NCBI GenBank assembly: GCA_019914945.1
Contig: CM034104.1
Coordinates: 5,086,501-5,150,500 of the forward strand
Direction: 5' to 3'
From: Typha latifolia
Taxonomy: Eukaryota > Streptophyta > Magnoliopsida > Poales > Typhaceae
DNA: 64,000 nt
The stretch's first letter is position 1. The number at the start of each line of letters is the position of its first letter. The translations under genes were made by a program, and so were the position numbers. Under the pieces are notes generated by a model that ran no database searches, was not told the origin of the DNA, and saw only the letters and a program-made list of their open reading frames with translations. Shown piece after piece: positions 24,226 through 35,072 of the stretch.

Positions 24226-24775
24226 AAGTGCAAGAAGAAAGTGCAAGAAGAAATTCACATATATATTTTTTTTTTGAATTTGCATATAATGTACTGAGTC
24301 AAACTGGACTCGAAACAAGACGGCTTTCACACTAACTCATTGTAGCCCTTTTCATTGATCTTTTATGAACATATTTTTTATGACTAAGCATGAGGTCAAA
24401 CTGTACAAATCATAGTTAATAGTGAGCTATTAAAAAAAAATATTCATGATATCACACAATAATACACATACATTATGAGTGCATTAAACATTTATAATTA
24501 TTGAAGTCGAGGGAGTGACAAAATTAAAATTGAAACAATATACTACAAGATGACAAAATTGACTATAATAACTCATAATCAAGAGAAAAATCATATTTTT
24601 ATGTCAAGAGTATATTATTGAATCTAGGAGTGCATCAATTTTTTTTTTTTTAGCAAAAAACTCTCGACAAATCTGAAACTAAAAGCAAAGAAAATTTTAG
24701 AGTAAAATAAAACCTAAAAAGAAACGAAAAAAAAAACCATAAAAATGAAACATGCAAACCAAAACAAAAAGAAAA

Positions 24776-25084
24776 TCAATCCAAAGCACAAATTCCTGAA
24801 GAAGTACGAAGATACTCAAATCTCTGTAAATCCAAAGGTTTTGTAAACAAATCACATTTCTTGACCCATATAACCTTTGTTTTCATCCCATAAATAAAAG
24901 CACTTCTAGGTTTTTGCAAAAGTTTGCAATGAGGTCGAATATGCCCTAGAATGCCGCAATGATAGCATGTCGGAACAAATCTTTTTCTACTCACCTTTTG
25001 TCGAGGAGTGTGACTAGAGTTTGCCTTTGGTACCGTCGAAGATTTACCAGTTTGTATATTCAAGTTCTGTTTAGAAGGGTTCAT
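24776..25084 (-). pseudogene. Second zinc knuckle fused to the RNase H C-terminus (E1 pol remnant)
   Basis: TCYHCGILGHIRPHC is a CCHC knuckle at the gag/pol junction. After IWVKK the frame jumps to LFTKPLDLQRFEYLR, the end of Copia RNase H, leaving a stop after ICALD. Comparison with E2, which still has the start of protease after the same IWIKK, places the deletion at about 24850-24862. The deletion kept the reading frame. Confidence 0.85.
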
Positions 25085-25120
25085 CCAGGATTGCTTTGTA
25101 AATGCGGTTGTTGGCTTCAG

Positions 25121-26632
25121 TTATTCCTCATTTTGTATACCTGCAGAAACAAATACATTTTTATTATTATTTGAATTACCAGTGTATCCAACACCATACC
25201 TGTCTTTTCTAGAGATCTGAGCTTTTAGAATCTCATCAAGTTTGTTCTTCCCTTTTAGAAATGTCACTTCCTTATTCAATCGCTCTAGTTCAATTTCATC
25301 AGCATTCATTTTATTTTTCGCATTGTCAAGTTGTTCAGAAAGGTCTTTGACACGTTCAAGCTCCAATTTATACTTCTCCTCAAATTTAATTCTTTCTGGT
25401 TCAATTACCTTGAGTCGTTGATGTAGTCTAAGATTGCTTTTCTTGAGTTTAAACGACTCCAAGTATAGGTCATTATATGCCTTTTGAATTTCAGATTCAT
25501 CTTCTTCAGCTGGTAACATATCCTGATCATCTGTACTATCAGTATCAATAACATAATCAATATTAAGTAGAGAAGAGGCAAAAGCTACAAAGTTTTCTTC
25601 ATCTTTTCCAGAATCATCATCAGATTCATCTGAGTCATCCCAAGTAACTTTCATAGCTTTACCCTTCTTCTTAAGGCGATTAAGGCATTCTTGTGCGATG
25701 TGTCCAAAACCAGAACATTCAAAACATTGAACTTTATTCTCAGAATTCTTATTTTTCTGTTTGACATTGTTGTTGGTACCACCTGTATTTGAACTCACAG
25801 TATTCTTCTTTTTCACAAAGGCTTTGCTTTTATCAAGTTTTTCAGCATTCAACTTGTTTGGTTTCCGAAAGAATTTATTGAACTTTTTGACAAACTTGGT
25901 CAACATCTCAACATCTAAATCACCTTCATCATCAGACTCCTCTAAATTTTGTTCAACTGTGGATAGGGCCATCCCTTTGGACTTCCTTGGTTTTGAAAGA
26001 CTGGACTCAAATGTTTGTAGATTTCCTACCAATTGTTCAACTTTCATAGAATCGATATCCTTACTTTCCTCAATAGCTGTAACTTTTGCGTGAAACCTTT
26101 CTGGAAGAGACCTAAGGATCTTACGGACAATTCTGTTTTCAGGAATTTTCTCTCCTAGGTTGAAACTGGAGTTGACTATATCACTCAGCTTTGCATAGAA
26201 CTCATCAAATGTCTCATTCTCCTCCATACGCAGGGTTTCAAAACTAGTAGTCAACATCTGAAGTTTTGAAAGTTTTACAGCCATAGTTCCTTCATGAGTT
26301 GTTTCTAAGATCGTCCAAGCTTCTTTTGCTATCTCACAAGTAGAAATTCTTCTAAATTCTTCCAAGGAAACACAACTAAAAATTGCATTTATTGCCTTGC
26401 TATTCCATCCAACTTTTTCATAGTCTGACCTATCCCATGACTCTATTGGTTTATCAGCAAGTTTATCATCCACCATGTACATTGGTGGACTCCAACCGTT
26501 CACAACGGCAAACCATACTCGTTCATCTATAGACTTCAAGTAAGCTCTCATCCTAGCTTTCCAATATCCATAATTTGATCCATCTAGGATAGGAGGTCTA
26601 ATAGATGATGGTCCATCTCTATGAAAATCCAT
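25121..26632 (-). CDS. Copia/Sirevirus-type gag of E1, apparently intact
   Basis: The product is a 503-residue capsid protein counted from the Met at 26632 (MDFHRDGPS); the open frame extends further upstream only by translating primer-site and LTR sequence. In order: a DUF4219-like start (GSNYGYWKARM), the UBN2/gag core (W.ILE..HEG…L..L…F..LRM.E.E…DEFYAKLSDIVN…LRSLPE), a basic linker, a CCHC zinc knuckle CFECSGFGHIAQEC (about residue 306), an acidic Asp/Glu-rich segment, and a C-terminal coiled coil of about 100 residues (LKKSNLRLHQRL…LELERVKDLSEQL). The coiled-coil tail is typical of Sirevirus gag. It is the only retrotransposon protein in the window without a disruption. Confidence 0.88.
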   Translation of the reverse strand: MDFHRDGPSSIRPPILDGSNYGYWKARMRAYLKSIDERVWFAVVNGWSPPMYMVDDKLADKPIESWDRSDYEKVGWNSKAINAIFSCVSLEEFRRISTCEIAKEAWTILETTHEGTMAVKLSKLQMLTTSFETLRMEENETFDEFYAKLSDIVNSSFNLGEKIPENRIVRKILRSLPERFHAKVTAIEESKDIDSMKVEQLVGNLQTFESSLSKPRKSKGMALSTVEQNLEESDDEGDLDVEMLTKFVKKFNKFFRKPNKLNAEKLDKSKAFVKKKNTVSSNTGGTNNNVKQKNKNSENKVQCFECSGFGHIAQECLNRLKKKGKAMKVTWDDSDESDDDSGKDEENFVAFASSLLNIDYVIDTDSTDDQDMLPAEEDESEIQKAYNDLYLESFKLKKSNLRLHQRLKVIEPERIKFEEKYKLELERVKDLSEQLDNAKNKMNADEIELERLNKEVTFLKGKNKLDEILKAQISRKDRYGVGYTGNSNNNKNVFVSAGIQNEE

Positions 26633-26666
26633 GCCTATCTGATCTCTCTCAAAGGTGAGAGAACCT

Positions 26667-26678
26667 GCTCTGATACCA
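26667..26678 (-). promoter_or_regulatory. Primer-binding site of E1
   Basis: TGGTATCAGAGC on the minus strand lies two bases after the LTR end. Confidence 0.95.
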
Positions 26679-27160
26679 ATTGAAAAAACTCTAGACACAA
26701 GTATGTATCTAAACACTAGGCAATGATCTCACTCGTTCGCTTAAGTAAAAGTCGGAAGAAACATTAAAACCGAAAGTAGAGATGAACGCCAAGATTTTAA
26801 CGTGGAAAACCCCAAATGGGAAAAAAACCACGGATCCAAACTCGGATCAAAACCAATCACTAGAATAGTAGCAGTTACAAGACTGACTCTCAAAACAACC
26901 CGTCGATCCAAACGACTTTGTTCCTCTTAGTCTTGCTCGCTAGAACCCACGATTCACCGCTTCTCGTGATTGATGTCCAATCTCAGTAACCCTCGAGATT
27001 GATATTTCGTCTAGATAGCCCTTAAGACGAAATATTAAGATTTGTAGATGAGAAGAGCCTTGTTAGTTGAAGAACCGATGTAGTCTCAAGAAGTCTCCTT
27101 CAATAATGCTTCTTCAACCACACTAGAGATAGGGTTTCACAATCCTTATATATCATCTCC

Positions 27161-27378
27161 AAGATAGAGCCAAATCCAAATCTTATCCGTACTCATGAAA
27201 GTACAAGATAGAGCCAAATCCAAATCTTATCCGCACTCATGATCTTCAAGATATAGCCAAATCCAAATCTTATCTATACTCACGATCTTCAAGATAAAGC
27301 AAAATCCAAATCTTATCCATACTCACGATCTTCAAGATAGAGCCAAATCCGAGTCTTATCCGTACTCACGAAAGTCCA
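27161..27378 (-). repeat. Five tandem 43-44-bp repeats in the 5' LTR of E1
   Basis: This is the same array as at 23869-24085, so it existed before insertion. E2 has a single copy of the unit at the same place (50371-50413). Confidence 0.9.
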
Positions 27379-27398
27379 ATATTCTTAAACTTTGTTGG

Positions 27399-27672
27399 TG
27401 CGTTCGAACGGGCTCGAGTGCGTTCGAACGCGACAGTTGAATTCTTCAGGTTGCATTCGAACGCGTTTGTGAACGCAGCTCTCGGTCTGTGTGAACGCAG
27501 TACCCGCGTTCGAACACATTTGTGAACGCGGCTCTCTGTCTGTGTGAACGCAGATTTCGCGTTCGAACTCGTTTGTGAACGCAGCTCTCTGTCTGTGTGA
27601 ACGCAGATTTCGAGTTCGAACTCGTTTGTGAACGCACCGCGTTCGAACGCGTTTGTGAACGCGGTGTGAACT
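27399..27672 (-). repeat. TTCGAA palindrome array in the 5' LTR of E1
   Basis: Cores of GCGTTCGAACGC alternate with TTTGTGAACGCGGCTCTCTG and CTGTGTGAACGCAGATTTCG. The array ends close to the upstream border of the 44-bp repeats. Confidence 0.9.
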
Positions 27673-27809
27673 CGACGGCTTTTCTCCAATAATCTTGCAA
27701 TTCTTCAAACCAGAGATATTCTAGACTTGTGTAAAGCTCATATACATGAAAAAATATACTTAGTATATTTTGTACACAATTGCCAACAAATAAAAACCTA
27801 ACAAATATT

Positions 27810-29340
27810 TTGTGCCATGAATTGGCCATTACATCAATAGTCTTCCCTTTGACAATTTGGTAACAAAATACTATCTTAAATATTTCTCTACCCAATACAA
27901 TCATCTAAGATTAAGATAACACACCTACTTCAGATCTAAAGAACATAAAGGCTTGCAAGCCATAAAATACAATTGTGTTAAAAGAAAATTTCAATTTGAT
28001 AAAAGATTCGCAATTTCTGCAAGTAATAATTCTCAATGCTTTGAAAAAAAAAATTCAGTAACCATCAACCAAATATATGTCGAAATAATTTTTCAAAGGA
28101 TCCAAGTTTAGATGCAAAGTTGGCAAACAATCAAAACATACAATTATTGGGTTGCAATAAACTCCAACACCAATTGAGAAAAGAACAAAATCAATTTTCC
28201 AACTTCAGTACGTAGTTCCGAAATTTTTTCAATAAATCTGGAAACAAATTGCACATGCTTTTCAATAAAGTCCATCTTGACAAAGAACCAAGATTTTATG
28301 ATCTTAGATCAATTTGGTAGCTCTAGTAGACATGCAAACTATTAGCCCCCGTTTGTTTCGGGGGTCTGGGAGGGTCCCTAAACTGATTTATAGACTCGTA
28401 AACCAGTTTAGTAATCAAATACTAAAATAACTTTATTTTTATTAATTAAATTCAGTTTTTAATAAATAATTAAATAATAATATATAAATTAATAATTAAA
28501 GAGTAATGATAATGCTGTTAGACTCACTGCATGCAGATGTTGATTTTTTTTTTTTGATCATTAATAAGCACGAAGGCTAGATATGGGCTGGACAAAGGGC
28601 CAATCCTCCCTAGATACAGAGGCACTTTAGGCCCCACCGAGCTTTTTTTAGCTATCTAGTCTAGGCTTCAAGCCATATAGAGGCACTTCCTATTAAGAGA
28701 CAGTGAAAGTCAAAGTAATCAGAGAAACATGAAGATGATGTTGACTAAGCAACATAATACTCCGCAAAATGTAGTCCTCAAAAGATTATTGAACTAGGCT
28801 TCCTCCTCAGGAGTCTTAGTTAAATTCAGACTACTAATTCATCTTTGTCTTTGATCTTCTAGACGAAGTACGAGATACAGTGAAATGTCTTCTAGTTAGT
28901 AAGAACATAAGAAATACCTCTAATTTGATTAGGACAAATGACACACTTTATTTAGATGGTTGTATAAAGATATTGTTAGTCAATTTTACATAATGGCAAG
29001 TTCGTGGACATACTAATAGTTGACGATCAATGTATGATCAAATTATACAATTTGTGAAAGAGTATGAAGCGAAGAAAATCAAAAAAAGGAATCTAATTTA
29101 AGTCAAAAGAGCACTTCAACACCTCTTATAGGCTTGGTGCTCTGTGGTATGTGAATCACATATATTCTCTTATGGAAATTAAGTTGGGTGTAGGCTAGGT
29201 AAGTCGAATATGGAGCAGATGTGCAAAACCTGACTATGAAAAATTTAGAAACCATTTGAACTCAGGATTTTCTTATTCTAATCACCTAGTCCAAAGAATT
29301 TTTTTTTTCATTGCATATAGAAGAAGACCGGTGACTAAAG
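27810..29340. other. Gene-free stretch with old transposon traces
   Basis: A tract near 27841 (CTTCCCTTTGACAATTTG) resembles the polypurine region next to the E2 3' LTR, so E1 may have landed in an older relative. At 28345 GCCCCCGTTTGTTTCGGGGG looks like the end of a plant DNA transposon; no second end was found. The region 28810-28990 weakly resembles 19410-19600, just upstream of element A1. Confidence 0.45.
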
Positions 29341-29895
29341 GAAGTGTTACAATTCGACTATGTGGGTTAAGTTAATTGAGTCAAGTGAAGCTAGCTAGTT
29401 AGATTTGTTTATTATTTTAAATTCAAATAAAGCGAATAACTAGCATACATTACTAAGACTTTACTTCTATTAATAGAAGTAGTCATGAATTGATAATTAT
29501 CGTAGAATTGGTCATTGTGTTTAGTTATTTTATTATCTTATTCTTATCTTTTATTTTAGCCGTTAGATCGTCTTTATTATCATAGGAGTAAACCGTAACC
29601 GTACAACTCTCCCAAGCTTTTAAACCCTAGCCACCATATTCTTTTCCAAGCCACCTTACTCTACGGTCGTCCACCACTACCCTTGGCTATGCGCCACCCT
29701 CCAATAACCATCGCAACATTACATATTTATCGATATGCTCCGTTATGACATTCCCCTACGTTTTTACTTTTAACTTTTCATTCTGACCTCAAATTTATGT
29801 GAATCTAAAACCATTAGATCCGTAATTCGTGAGACTATCACCATAAATTTTTTTATATCTTACATCTAGATCGATCCATATTTGATTCGTAAAGT

Positions 29896-29906
29896 TGGTA
29901 TCAAAG
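29896..29906 (+). promoter_or_regulatory. Primer-binding site of element A2
   Basis: TGGTATCAAAG ends directly against the first base of the family B LTR. Confidence 0.75.
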
Positions 29907-30858
29907 TGATACGATTCGAACTTCACCAACGTCGTCTCGAGCATGGATTCACTTTAGGAGTATTTTTATTTCATGTTTTAGTGTTTACTTTCCATTAAAA
30001 TAAGTTTTCTGTAAGTCGCGTTCGAACGCGGGTAGAGTGAGTTCGAACGCGGTTTGTGAACGGGGTTGTGAACGTAGTGAAGAGAATGTACTGTGCGTTC
30101 GAACGCGGTGCGTTCGAACACACTGTGAACGCCTGCATCGCGTTCGCAAATACCGACAAGCGCGTTCGATTGCGCGTTCGAACGCCTGTATCGCGTTCGC
30201 AAATCCAGAAGAGTGAACTCGGTGCGTTCGAACGCGGTCGGGCGAGTTTGAAGGCGGTCGGCGAAAATTGTGTTTTAGGGTTAATGTGAGTTGTTGGTTA
30301 GCCTATAAAAGGATGTGTAGGGCAACCAAAATTATCATTGATTATTGAGAATTGAGTTTGCCTTGCCTCCTTCGTCTTCTTCGCTCCCGTTCCCTCAATC
30401 CCCGGCGACGCCACTTCTAACCTCCCTCGTCTGGCTAATCACCCTAGTCCCTTAGGGGTGGCCCTCTTCTCCCCCTTCGTCCAATCTATTCCACACTTGC
30501 CCTAATCCTTCCATCAACCACAACCCTTCCACCATCACTTTTCACCGGTGCCACCACATTAATGCCGATCCTCCACCAACCATCATTACCTAGGATCTTG
30601 TGCCTCCATCCACGAATCCAAAACAGAGCATCCTGATGTTCGTCCACTAAATGGACGGTATCTGGAGATCCACGACTCCAATTCACCTGAAACTTGATTT
30701 TTTGGAAAGCTCTTTTCTAGGGCGACAATATATCAAAGTTTCACGTCGATCTGATGGCGGCATATTTCGAGATCTTATTTCAAAATTCCGTACCAGATCT
30801 AGTCCAGATCAAGAATTGGAAGAGATCGACCCTTCACCAAAAAGGCGAGATCATATCA
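29907..30858 (+). mobile_element. LTR of family B, copy B2
   Basis: It begins TGATACGATT and ends GATCATATCA, giving matching inverted ends. It aligns with B1 (1819-2788, opposite strand) along its length. The palindrome array lies at 30017-30242 and a TATA box CCTATAAAAGG at 30301-30311. The flanking 5-mers (CAAAG and AGTTG) do not match, so it is not a simple solo-LTR insertion. Confidence 0.85.
30017..30242 (+). repeat. TTCGAA palindrome array in LTR B2
   Basis: Repeated GCGTTCGAACGC cores alternate with CGCGTTCGCAAATCCAGA. The array ends about 60 bases before the TATA box. Confidence 0.9.
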
Positions 30859-30861
30859 AGT

Positions 30862-30874
30862 TGGTATCAGAGCC
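30862..30874 (+). promoter_or_regulatory. Primer-binding site after LTR B2
   Basis: TGGTATCAGAGCC lies three bases after the LTR end. Together with 29896-29906 it brackets LTR B2 between two near-identical primer sites. Confidence 0.9.
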
Positions 30875-31623
30875 TTAGCCCCCAAAGAGAAGATCGTATC
30901 ACAAAGCTACTGTTTTTCAGTCATTGGTGAACATGTGGTCTAAGACAAATTCGAGGGAGTGCCATAGAGAACTAGAAATTCATCCCCATCCCTATGGAAG
31001 TTTCTCCAGCACCACCACTACCAATAGCCATTGTCGACGAGCCACCGGCATAAGTGAAGGCTATATTAGAAAAAATTTTGGCTGATTTGAAGGAGAGCTT
31101 GAAAGAGATGTAAACCTCCCTCAAAGACTTGATTTGACTTTGGCAGAGGCCTTACCAACCACCCACTACTACCCTACATTGCTACTGCCATCAGCCATCG
31201 TGGAATAGCCACCATCTCCACCTTCAAGCACTAATAATAGTAAAAGCATGGAGACCATCCAAATTGTAGTAGCCACTCATCCTCCGGCCATGATGGAGCA
31301 CCCTCCACCCTTGCAAATTGATCACGCCGTAGCCATGACGTTGAAGAAACCCCCACTGATAGCCCCGACATTGTCTTCCCCACTCGCGGTGGAAGCTAGG
31401 GTCAAAAAATTTAGCTTTCCACTAGTGGTGATCTAGGCACTTCTAGTCCAAGCCACCACTACCAGCACCTTTGTTGGACCACTCGCACTCGCACCCGCAC
31501 CCAATCCATGGCTATGTTTGTGCCAATGCTGGCAGGAAGGCCATTGTTAGTAGCCTTCTTGACTATAGTGAAACCATGATTTGTAGGCCCGGGTTTGGCG
31601 TTCTAGTGACTTTCGGTAACCAT

Positions 31624-31755
31624 AGTCGGCTTCCTCAAGCCGACCGCCATCTAGTGGTAGCCATCGTAGTCGGTTCCTCAAGCCGACTGCCATCTAGTGG
31701 TGGCCACCACAATCGGCTTCCTCAAACTGACTGCCATCTAGTGGTGGCCACCGCA
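31624..31755 (+). repeat. Minisatellite, about three 44-bp units
   Basis: The unit reads AGTCGGCTTCCTCAAGCCGA followed by CYGCCATCTAGTGGTGGCCA and a few variable bases. Confidence 0.85.
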
Positions 31756-33229
31756 ATCGTCAAAGACCATGTGTGGTCGAACTGGCGTCCAATGGTGGCC
31801 ACGCTTGCGATGAAATTGCTCGAGCCAAGCTATGTTAGGGTGGCTTCGGCGGGGGTCTCCGTCGCCTTTACTCCACTTTAGTGGGGCAATGGCCACCAAC
31901 CATAGTCACCGGGGCTCAAAGGACCCGTCGACGATACGTCATGGCCACCGCTATAGTAATCTGAGCCCTAGCTTGATTTTTAGCTTTCATTGCCGCTCGT
32001 CGCTATTTTGTTGCTGTGAGGATCCACTGGATGCCTACTAACGTTGGCCTGCAATCTTGCCCAGCCGCCGCCGGCAGCCATGTAGCCCACAGTCGTACCT
32101 TCAGGCCAAAAAATACATTTAGCCCTAGGGTTAGGTTTTGACCATTGAGTGGAAGAGATGAAGTGCACATATCTTGAGGCATGCTAAATTTTCATAATTT
32201 GACTCGACCACCTTGCGTGAACTAGTTAGAAAACCCATGAGTGTAACTTGAGACCCGGGTATGAGCTCAAGGATGACGGTGGAACAACTCGGTGGACCTG
32301 CGTCAATTGACTAAGTCGAACCTACTTGTAAATAAGTGGACCAATGAGCACGACATGAGCTAGAAGATCTAGCTCGCATACTAGTCACCCGAGAACAAGG
32401 TATCAGATGTGTGGTGGATTGCTACAATTTGATTATGTGGGTTAAGTTAGTCAAGCCACTCAAGTCAAATCGAGTAGAGTCAAGTTAGTTAGTTAGATTT
32501 ATTTATTTTAAATTTAAATAAAGTGAATAATTCGCTTGTGGATCTAATTAACTAAGAGTTTACTCATATAATTAAGAGTGGTCGATTATGAGTTGATAAT
32601 TATCATGGAATTGATAATTGAGTTTAGTTATTTTATTATCTTGTCCTTATATTTTATTTTAGCCATTAGATTGTTCTTATCTTTATAAGGGGAGATTGTA
32701 ATTATAGGACCCTTCCAAGAGTCAAACCCTAGACACCATCTTCCTTCACGAGCCACCCTATTGTACAACTATCTATCACCACCCTTGGCCATCCGCCACC
32801 CTCTAACGATCGCTACAACGTTAAATATTTACCGATTTGCCCATTCTGACCTTCCTCCACTCTTTTATTTTTAACTTTTCACTTTAATCTCATATTTATG
32901 TGAAACTAAAGCCATTAAATCTGTAACTCATGATGCTATATCCCATAATTTTTTTTATATCTGGATCGGTTTAGATCTAGTTCATAATAGAAAGTCATGC
33001 AACTAGAAAACAACTCAAGGAGATTAAAGAAATACACTTAGAGAATTCTAGGTTATCTCAGAAAGCATGTTAGTTTAAACTGTGTAAGGAAAGATGCATT
33101 CCTACCTCTGAGTACTTATTCTACATCAAAGGTTGATCCATAGAATATGAAGAGCTAAACTACTCCAACCGACACCATGAGCCTTGAGAAGCAATCCATA
33201 GCAACATACAACATATTAAAAGGAGAGGC

Positions 33230-34570
33230 AACTATTTATGAAGTAATTAATTGTGATAGACTGCAAGCAAGAGACGAAGTTTAAAACTTGGATGATATAT
33301 TGTCTAAGGGTTGTAAGTACTTCTTGTTTCTATGATTGAAAATATATTAGTCCGAATTGGGTGGATCTATGGTTTGTTTTTCTCTCTTGATAAATTGAGA
33401 AGTACTTTTTCACATTAAAAGAATCATGTCTTTGCCATGCTTTTTTTCATTCTTGCTTTTAGTTATTTTTATTTGTCCTACTCACATTTAGTTTTTCCTA
33501 TCTTTCTCAAAATTTTAGACATAGAGGGTTAGCTTTCTAGACCTGCTGTTGGCGCATTGAGATCCATAATAGATATACAAGAGTTGTATAGAAGATATTG
33601 TTAGTTTTTTGTGATTGACAAAATTGTGAGAAAGCAAAGTCTTTCATGATATAAATTCTTTAGATTTGTTGTAAAGATCAATAGCACAACCTCTTCCCAT
33701 CTAGAAATTAAAATTAGAGCTATTTTTATTTGAAGAATACTATTGTAGGAATTCTGTTTGAAATTCGTTTGAATGAGATTTTCTGAGAGCTCACTATATC
33801 TAATGTGGGAAAGAAGTTCAAATGAGATTTTCTAGAGAGCTCATTATATCCAACGTGGGAAAGGCGAATTTCAAATAAGATTTTCTAGAGAGCTCACTAT
33901 ATCCAACGTAAAAAAGGCATTTGAATGAGATTTTTCAAAGAGCTCATTGTATCCAACGTGGGAAGAGTGTTCGAACAAAATTCACTTGGAATACTCGGGC
34001 ATCCGAACGAGATTCAATTCGTTTGAACGGAGCGTAGAAAAATCATATTTTTAGTCAAAGTTGTCACCAAATTAGGGCTTTTGGAGAGCCTATCTTTTGG
34101 GACTATAAAATGAAGTCTTGAGAAAAATATCAGGTGCCTTTGGAAGGCTATAAAAAATATTTTAGGAGAGCAAAAGAAGAAGAATTAGAAGAGTTGAATG
34201 GTAAAGTTTTTGTACCACATTTTGATGAAGCTATACTAGATTCAAGATTGGGTTCACTATTGCCTCAAAGGTCACAGAGGCAGGTTTTTAATCTTGAGAG
34301 TCACTAAGGTTGGACACCAAGCACAAGAAGCAGTTGTACGAGAGGGAGTCAAGCAAATCACTTCAGAGACGGTTGTGGGTAATAATGGACAATCTGCATG
34401 TATTTTGTAACTGCTGATTATTATAGTGCTTGGTTTGATCCCGGAAAAGAGATTCGTGGTTTCTTTACCCTTATTTGATAAGAGTTTTTTCACATTAAAA
34501 ATATTGTGTTTGTATGTGCTCTTACATTTCCTATTTAGCTATTGTTTAGCATTTTAATTGAGTGAACATA
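33230..34570 (+). mobile_element. Decayed LTR pieces, family F
   Basis: Two U5-like parts (33230-33500 and 34290-34560) share TTTTTTCACATTAAAA and the following TTGTGT context. The second is preceded by a TATA-like ACTATAAAATG (34096). The segment 34290-34560 matches 41510-41765. No coding region is preserved. Confidence 0.55.
33770..33975 (+). repeat. Minisatellite of about 53-62-bp units in LTR family F
   Basis: Four units contain GAGATTTTCTAGAGAGCTCA and TATCCAACGTGGGAA. A TGTTCGAAC and a GTTTGAACGG follow at 33968 and about 34022, recalling the TTCGAA theme of families B and E. Confidence 0.75.
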
Positions 34571-34574
34571 TTTT

Positions 34575-35035
34575 AGCAAGTAAGTAAAAATGTTCAGATA
34601 TAATAGTGCGTAGAGAGTCATGTGGTAGACACACAAGTGCAAGATGAGGACCATGCACTTGTGCATTATTCTATAATGCGCCACTATGAGCTACCACATG
34701 ACAACATTAGAATGTTATAAGAGAGTCCCCGTGGTATGTCGTGTATGTATTTTGTATTAGTTTGTACTAGTGGGATGTGTTATTGAGATTAACTTATCAA
34801 ACATATTTTAGAGTTTGTGTATTATGTATCTGGCACAGTGAATTTATTATTACCCGGTGGTTTGTCTCCTATTAATAAATTTTCCACATATATCTTTGTA
34901 TCTAAGGCTACTGTAATTATTTTATTCTTTAGCTATGTTTGGGGAGATTGGACCATGCATACATATAGCGTCAGAATGCTTCCAATGAATGGTATTATGC
35001 TATGTACAACAAGTAGTACTGGAGCTAAGAATAGA

Positions 35036-35072
<37 letters not shown>

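Larger units (their letters stand above)
23389..27803 (-). mobile_element. Sirevirus-like Ty1/Copia element E1, internally deleted
   Basis: The 4.4-kb element is flanked by the perfect 5-bp target duplication AATAT (23384-23388 and 27804-27808). Its LTRs (27803-26681 as 5', 24225-23389 as truncated 3') differ at roughly eight positions by eye over about 840 bp, which points to a recent insertion. It retains gag and only the extreme C-terminus of RNase H. Protease, integrase, RT, the 3' untranslated region and the start of the 3' LTR are missing. It could move only with proteins supplied by a relative. Confidence 0.92.
26681..27803 (-). repeat. 5' LTR of E1 (1123 bp)
   Basis: It begins TGTTAGGTTTTT and ends TTTTTTCA on the minus strand. 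U3 contains the palindrome array (27672-27399), then five 44-bp repeats (27378-27161), then the TATA box ATATATAAGG (27153-27144). Confidence 0.95.
29345..32987 (+). mobile_element. Family A element, copy A2, with an inserted family B LTR
   Basis: The family A LTRs lie at 29345 to about 29893 and 32420-32987. The internal part matches A1 between about 32030 and 32420 (CTAGGGTTAGG, GAGATGAAGTGCA). A family B LTR (29907-30858) lies between the first LTR and the internal region. The coding content (30900-31900) is decayed and Pro/Ala/Thr-rich, with no intact gag. Confidence 0.7.

Noticed and set aside
24064..24330. Small frames across the palindrome arrays (also at 27366-27904, 30056-30289, 50427-50777, 60115-60368)
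   Set aside because: They translate the repeat units on either strand (for example FERT, SNAV, VHTD) and have no independent support.
25085..25123. Stop-codon readthrough between gag and pol in E1 (an in-frame TAA separates them)
   Set aside because: E2 has a sense codon at that place and a different stop four codons upstream (near 57970). The stops therefore look like separate decay events in an originally continuous frame, not a conserved readthrough site.
26633..26716. Upstream part of the E1 gag open frame as coding
   Set aside because: It translates the LTR end and the primer-binding site; homology with E2 gag starts at MDF.
27399..27672. Regular palindromic repeats considered as a CRISPR-like array
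   Set aside because: The units are degenerate, the intervening sequence is itself repeated, and the location is the U3 of a plant LTR.
27399..27672. TTCGAA dyads considered as heat-shock elements or RNA polymerase III B-boxes
   Set aside because: Heat-shock elements need GAA and TTC blocks spaced by two bases. The B-box consensus (GGTTCGANTCC) is not met on its 3' side.
29907..30858. LTR B2 as an ordinary solo-LTR insertion
   Set aside because: No matching 5-bp target duplication, and it is bracketed by two primer-binding sites.
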